From Rhizobium leguminosarum (GTDB lineage: Bacteria; Pseudomonadota; Alphaproteobacteria; Rhizobiales; Rhizobiaceae), in assembly GCF_002953715.1 (NCBI RefSeq), contig NZ_CP025012.1:2790001-2854000 (forward strand): DNA of 64,000 bases. Direction: 5' to 3'. The notes below the pieces were generated by a model. The model saw only the letters and a program-made list of their open reading frames with translations. It was not told the DNA's origin and ran no database searches. Shown piece by piece: positions 62,839 through 64,000 of this stretch (its first letter is position 1; the number at the start of each line of letters is the position of its first letter). The translations under genes and the position numbers were made by a program.

Positions 62839-62873
62839 TTTCCCACCACGATAAGAGCCGTTGCGATTTTCAT
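62817..62873 (-). CDS. ilvB leader peptide (attenuator)
   Basis: 18-residue frame MKIATALIVVGKRMGRMV with stop at 62817. Residues 3-10 (I-A-T-A-L-I-V-V) are rich in the three amino acids whose synthesis follows, including Leu-Ile-Val-Val in a row. It is followed by stem structures and a U-tract terminator before ilvB. Leader peptides of this kind control ilv operons in enterobacteria. Too short for ordinary gene finding. Confidence 0.75.
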   Translation of the reverse strand: MKIATALIVVGKRMGRMV

Positions 62874-63022
62874 GGTCGGAAGTGATAGACAGAAAATTTC
62901 GCAGCGTCAACGCATGCCGCAATAAAAAACTGCCCCACGCCTGCATCCCCGAAAATCGATAGGATGAAGGATTTGTTAAAGGATCGACTTTATTCTTCTA
63001 CGCTACCGCAGGGAGTAGCCCT

Positions 63023-64000
63023 TTGCTCAACAACGACTTGCGCACGCCTGGCAAGGCAGGCGAGCATGATCGCCGCGATGGCCATGCGCCGGGAAATCGC
63101 TTTCTCGGCCGCGTCGTCGCATGCAGCGGTTCGCGGGCGACGATTGCCGCCGTTGCCGAACAGGGCGGCACCGACCTGACCGAACTCTGGTCCGTGGGGC
63201 GGTTGATTTCGATCAGCGTCGGCCGCAACCGCGTCGTCGCGCTCGTCTATCAGATGAACACCGGCAGCCATGCCTGGGGCGAAGGCGAAGACAATATTTT
63301 CAAGATCGAGACCGAGCTGCTTGGCGAAGTCCGTGTCGACGAGGACGGGCGCGAGGAATTCTCGACCGGCATCTCGCGTTATCCCTATCTCGGCGCCATC
63401 GCCCACCGTATCCGTTCCGCCGACCTGATGCGCATCTACGATGCCGGCGAAGGTACAACCGCCGTCATTGGCAAGCTGACGCAGGACGAAAGCATCGATG
63501 CGGCGATCCATATCCCCACGATGCTCTCCAAGCATTTCGCCGTCGTCGGCTCCACCGGCGTCGGCAAGTCGACGGCCGTGTCGCTGCTCCTGCACAAGGC
63601 AATCGCGGCGGATCCGAAGCTGCGCGTCCTGATCCTCGATCCGCATAATGAATTCGCCGCCGCCTTTCCCGAGCACGCCGTCACCATCGATACCGATACG
63701 CTCGACCTGCCCTTCTGGCTGATGCGGCTGGAGGAATTTGCCGAGGTCGTGTTTCGCGGCCGCCCGCCGGTGCCCGAAGAGCTCGACATGCTGCGCGATA
63801 TCCTGCCGGAGGCCAAGCGCGCCTTCCGCGGCAGCGACAACTCGCTGGTGCGCCGCACGACGGAAAAGAGTTCGATCACCGCCGACACGCCGGTTCCCTA
63901 CCGCATGGCCGATCTACTGGCGCTGATCGACGAGCGCATCGGCCGCCTGGAAGGCCGCTCGGAAAAGCCCTTCCTGCGGTCGCTGAAGATGCGCCTCATC
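63023..64000 (+). CDS. HerA/DUF87-type ATPase (partial, N-terminal part)
   Basis: The first 326 codons of a protein that runs off the window. It begins with a TTG preceded by GGGAG (63011), and then a beta-rich HAS-barrel-like N-terminal domain (GRVVACSGSRATIAAVAEQG, VGRLISISVGRNRVVALVYQ). At about residue 175 the Walker A FAVVGSTGVGKSTAVSLLLH follows, with LRVLILDPHNEFAAAFPEHA (Walker B region) behind. HerA-type hexameric DNA translocases act in repair; here the role is not known. No stop up to the edge. Confidence 0.88.
   Translation, partial: MLNNDLRTPGKAGEHDRRDGHAPGNRFLGRVVACSGSRATIAAVAEQGGTDLTELWSVGRLISISVGRNRVVALVYQMNTGSHAWGEGEDNIFKIETELLGEVRVDEDGREEFSTGISRYPYLGAIAHRIRSADLMRIYDAGEGTTAVIGKLTQDESIDAAIHIPTMLSKHFAVVGSTGVGKSTAVSLLLHKAIAADPKLRVLILDPHNEFAAAFPEHAVTIDTDTLDLPFWLMRLEEFAEVVFRGRPPVPEELDMLRDILPEAKRAFRGSDNSLVRRTTEKSSITADTPVPYRMADLLALIDERIGRLEGRSEKPFLRSLKMRLI

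Overview
The window looks like chromosomal DNA of a Rhizobium-type alphaproteobacterium (R. etli / R. leguminosarum-like). This rests on high GC, rhizobial intergenic palindromes (RIME-like and 'CCGAAAATCGG' mosaic elements), a CTTGAA/CTATTT promoter of rhizobial type, the dispersed ilvC / ilvBN arrangement, and many paired regulator-target units. The species assignment is inference; no search was run.

Layout. 1-4.9 kb: 3' end of znuA, a Zur-like box and a CobW GTPase (zinc homeostasis), an RcnB-like protein, a VOC protein, two tandem covarying hairpins and a CNNM/CorC-type membrane protein. 4.9-9 kb: chromate module (rhodanese-ChrB then chrA), a small membrane protein, a candidate ~100-nt sRNA with its own promoter and terminator, two tandem paralogous exported proteins separated by a perfect 23-bp-stem palindrome, and tRNA-Lys(CTT). 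9.2-17 kb: PhzF, Nudix, an endonuclease/exonuclease/phosphatase protein, a DUF4189 protein, a small low-GC lipoprotein/remnant island, and a ferric-iron ABC operon (fbpA-fbpB-fbpC). 17-26.7 kb: aldo/keto reductase, DUF2278-lamin-tail protein, aminotransferase, ilvE, a decayed PIN toxin beside a ParDE pair, a methyltransferase, ilvC, a TetR gene with a palindromic operator, and two small exported proteins. 26.7-37.9 kb: membrane protein plus GT2 glycosyltransferase, AraC and alcohol dehydrogenase, acyltransferase-3, a Tet(M)-like ribosomal-protection GTPase, type II NADH dehydrogenase, Lrp and an Asp/Glu racemase. 38-46.4 kb: MarR-GNAT fusion with paired operators, TetR/MFS, DUF6429, HxlR/QorB, pdxJ, a MerR-LuxR-type two-HTH regulator and a Dda/RecD-like helicase. 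46.4-54.9 kb: a LysR gene broken by one amber codon, an AhpD-like/SDR/cupin operon sharing an operator motif with an Rrf2 gene 3.5 kb away, an MscS-CNBD channel, MarR with a divergent cupin-VOC operon, and a secreted COG4315 protein with ECF sigma and anti-sigma. 54.9-64 kb: cobalt-type nitrile hydratase operon, SDR-DoxX and DUF2269 genes, LysE exporter, aldo/keto reductase, ilvN and ilvB preceded by a leader-peptide attenuator, and the start of a HerA/DUF87 ATPase.

How it works together. Branched-chain amino-acid synthesis is the main metabolic thread: ilvE, ilvC, ilvN and ilvB, with an attenuator carrying Leu, Ile and Val codons before ilvB. Metal handling (Zn, Cr, Fe, a Co enzyme) and small redox/electrophile-stress regulons form the second thread.

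No large undescribed system (phage defence island, secretion system, biosynthetic cluster or CRISPR) is visible. The most novel-looking signals are the candidate sRNA at 7898-7998, the ilv attenuator, the shared Rrf2-like operator, the MerR-LuxR fusion, the MarR-GNAT paired operators and the tandem covarying hairpins.
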